Source: Ureibacillus massiliensis 4400831 = CIP 108448 = CCUG 49529 (GTDB lineage Bacteria > Bacillota > Bacilli > Bacillales_A > Planococcaceae). From it: DNA of 64,000 nt. Shown here piece after piece: positions 63,492 to 64,000 of the stretch (positions are counted from its first letter, which is position 1; every line of letters starts with the position of its first letter). Under the pieces are notes generated by a model. That model did no database searches. It saw nothing but the letters and a program-made list of their open reading frames with translations, and was not told the origin of the DNA. The stretch is taken from assembly GCF_000772965.1 (NCBI RefSeq), contig NZ_JPVQ01000008.1, forward strand, positions 43,150 to 107,149. Reading direction: 5' to 3'. Made by a program: the position numbers and the translations under genes.

Positions 63492-64000
63492 TTGGAGAAG
63501 AAACAGAAAGTGCTACTTGCCTTTCATCAAGAAAGTAAGAAAGTGTATTGACTATTTAGGCTTTGTACCAGAAGTTTTTACGTATGGTAATTTATGTAAA
63601 TAACTTCGACTACCAAATATTCGGGCATTTATTCAAGAAGAACATATGTGGAAACAACATCAGACAGCAGAGGATTTTTTATATCACGCACTGGTGCAAG
63701 AGATGCAAGATCGAGAAGTGCGAGTAAAAGCGAATCGGATTCGTTCGGCGAGTTTCTCTTAAATGAATTAGAGACTGAGAGATTACCGGAAAATTCGGCC
63801 TCTCGCCTTCCGCATTTAAAGAAATTAGATTTTATTCAAGAAAAACACAACGTCTTATTAATCGAATCGCCAGGTACAGGTAAAACGCATATAGCGATTG
63901 GTTTAGGAATTTAAACTTGTTTAGCTGGATATAAGGTGTATTTTACAACAGTTGTGTTTTGCAACAGAAAAGTGCAGAGAATTGCAACGAAAAATACAGA
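63492..64000 (+). pseudogene. istB: Decayed IS21-type relic (istB-like remnants), runs off the end
   Basis: The first 19 codons (MEKKQKVLLAFHQESKK) look like an IS21 transposase start and stop early. From about 63690 the frames, with shifts and stops, read MQDREVRVKANRIRSASF, then LLIESPGTGKTHIAIGLGI (IstB Walker A), a stop, then TCLAGYKVYFTT. It is not related closely to the intact IS21 element at 45757. Confidence 0.7.

Noticed and set aside
63648..63914. 88-codon frame as a real IstB
   Set aside because: It begins in the wrong frame, enters the Walker A segment by chance of a shift and stops right after GLGI.

Overview
The window is AT-rich DNA from a low-GC, spore-forming member of the Bacillales. 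A complete gerA-C-(small)-B germinant receptor operon, AGGAGG-type ribosome binding sites, frequent TTG/GTG starts and many intrinsic terminators all point there. A Lysinibacillus/Solibacillus/Ureibacillus-like relative is my guess from overall protein style; no rRNA or tRNA is present to settle it.

Layout. 1-3.1 kb: a manganese-type ABC importer (mntA end, mntB, mntC, mntD) followed by a DtxR/MntR-like regulator that has lost most metal ligands. 3.2-9.3 kb: Nudix CoA pyrophosphatase, a 21-bp-periodic intergenic repeat, a tiny membrane protein, a NaChBac-like sodium channel, a DDAH-like hydrolase, an SDR reductase, and a DUF779-aldehyde dehydrogenase pair with a cre-like site and a candidate structured RNA upstream. 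9.9-17.2 kb: a YppG-like repeat protein, a LysR regulator divergent from an NMT1/TauT-type ABC importer operon with an isochorismatase-like amidohydrolase, then a DHA2 exporter. 17.5-25.8 kb: AAA ATPase, lipoprotein, a roughly 50-bp tandem array, a membrane protein and the germination operon. 26-42.4 kb: a STAND-like P-loop/TPR protein, a compact type I toxin-antitoxin locus, a diguanylate cyclase, a peptide transporter, an ECF sigma factor with its own visible promoter, a TRIC channel with a leader terminator, and mixed housekeeping genes.

42.4-64 kb is an accessory region. It holds an ISL3-derived MITE, an IS110-family element, an IS21 element, an ISL3 element inserted in a small gene, short phage- or ICE-like genes and gene fragments, a Rrf2-regulated flavoprotein, a complete type II-like Wadjet system (jetD-jetA-jetB-jetC), a Fic protein, and a decayed IS21 relic running off the end.

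Most unusual points: (1) a 27-codon holin-like toxin at 29064-29147 (minus) facing a promoter-driven antisense RNA, with about 120 nt of 3' overlap as in bsrG/SR4 and txpA/ratA; (2) a dispersed hairpin, AACCCATC...GATGGGTT plus T-run, in five places, one of which is this antitoxin terminator and two of which keep decayed toxin 3' ends; (3) the Wadjet operon among mobile-element debris; (4) a roughly 200-nt rod-like RNA candidate at 9.5-9.7 kb; (5) two degenerate intergenic repeat arrays with regular periods.
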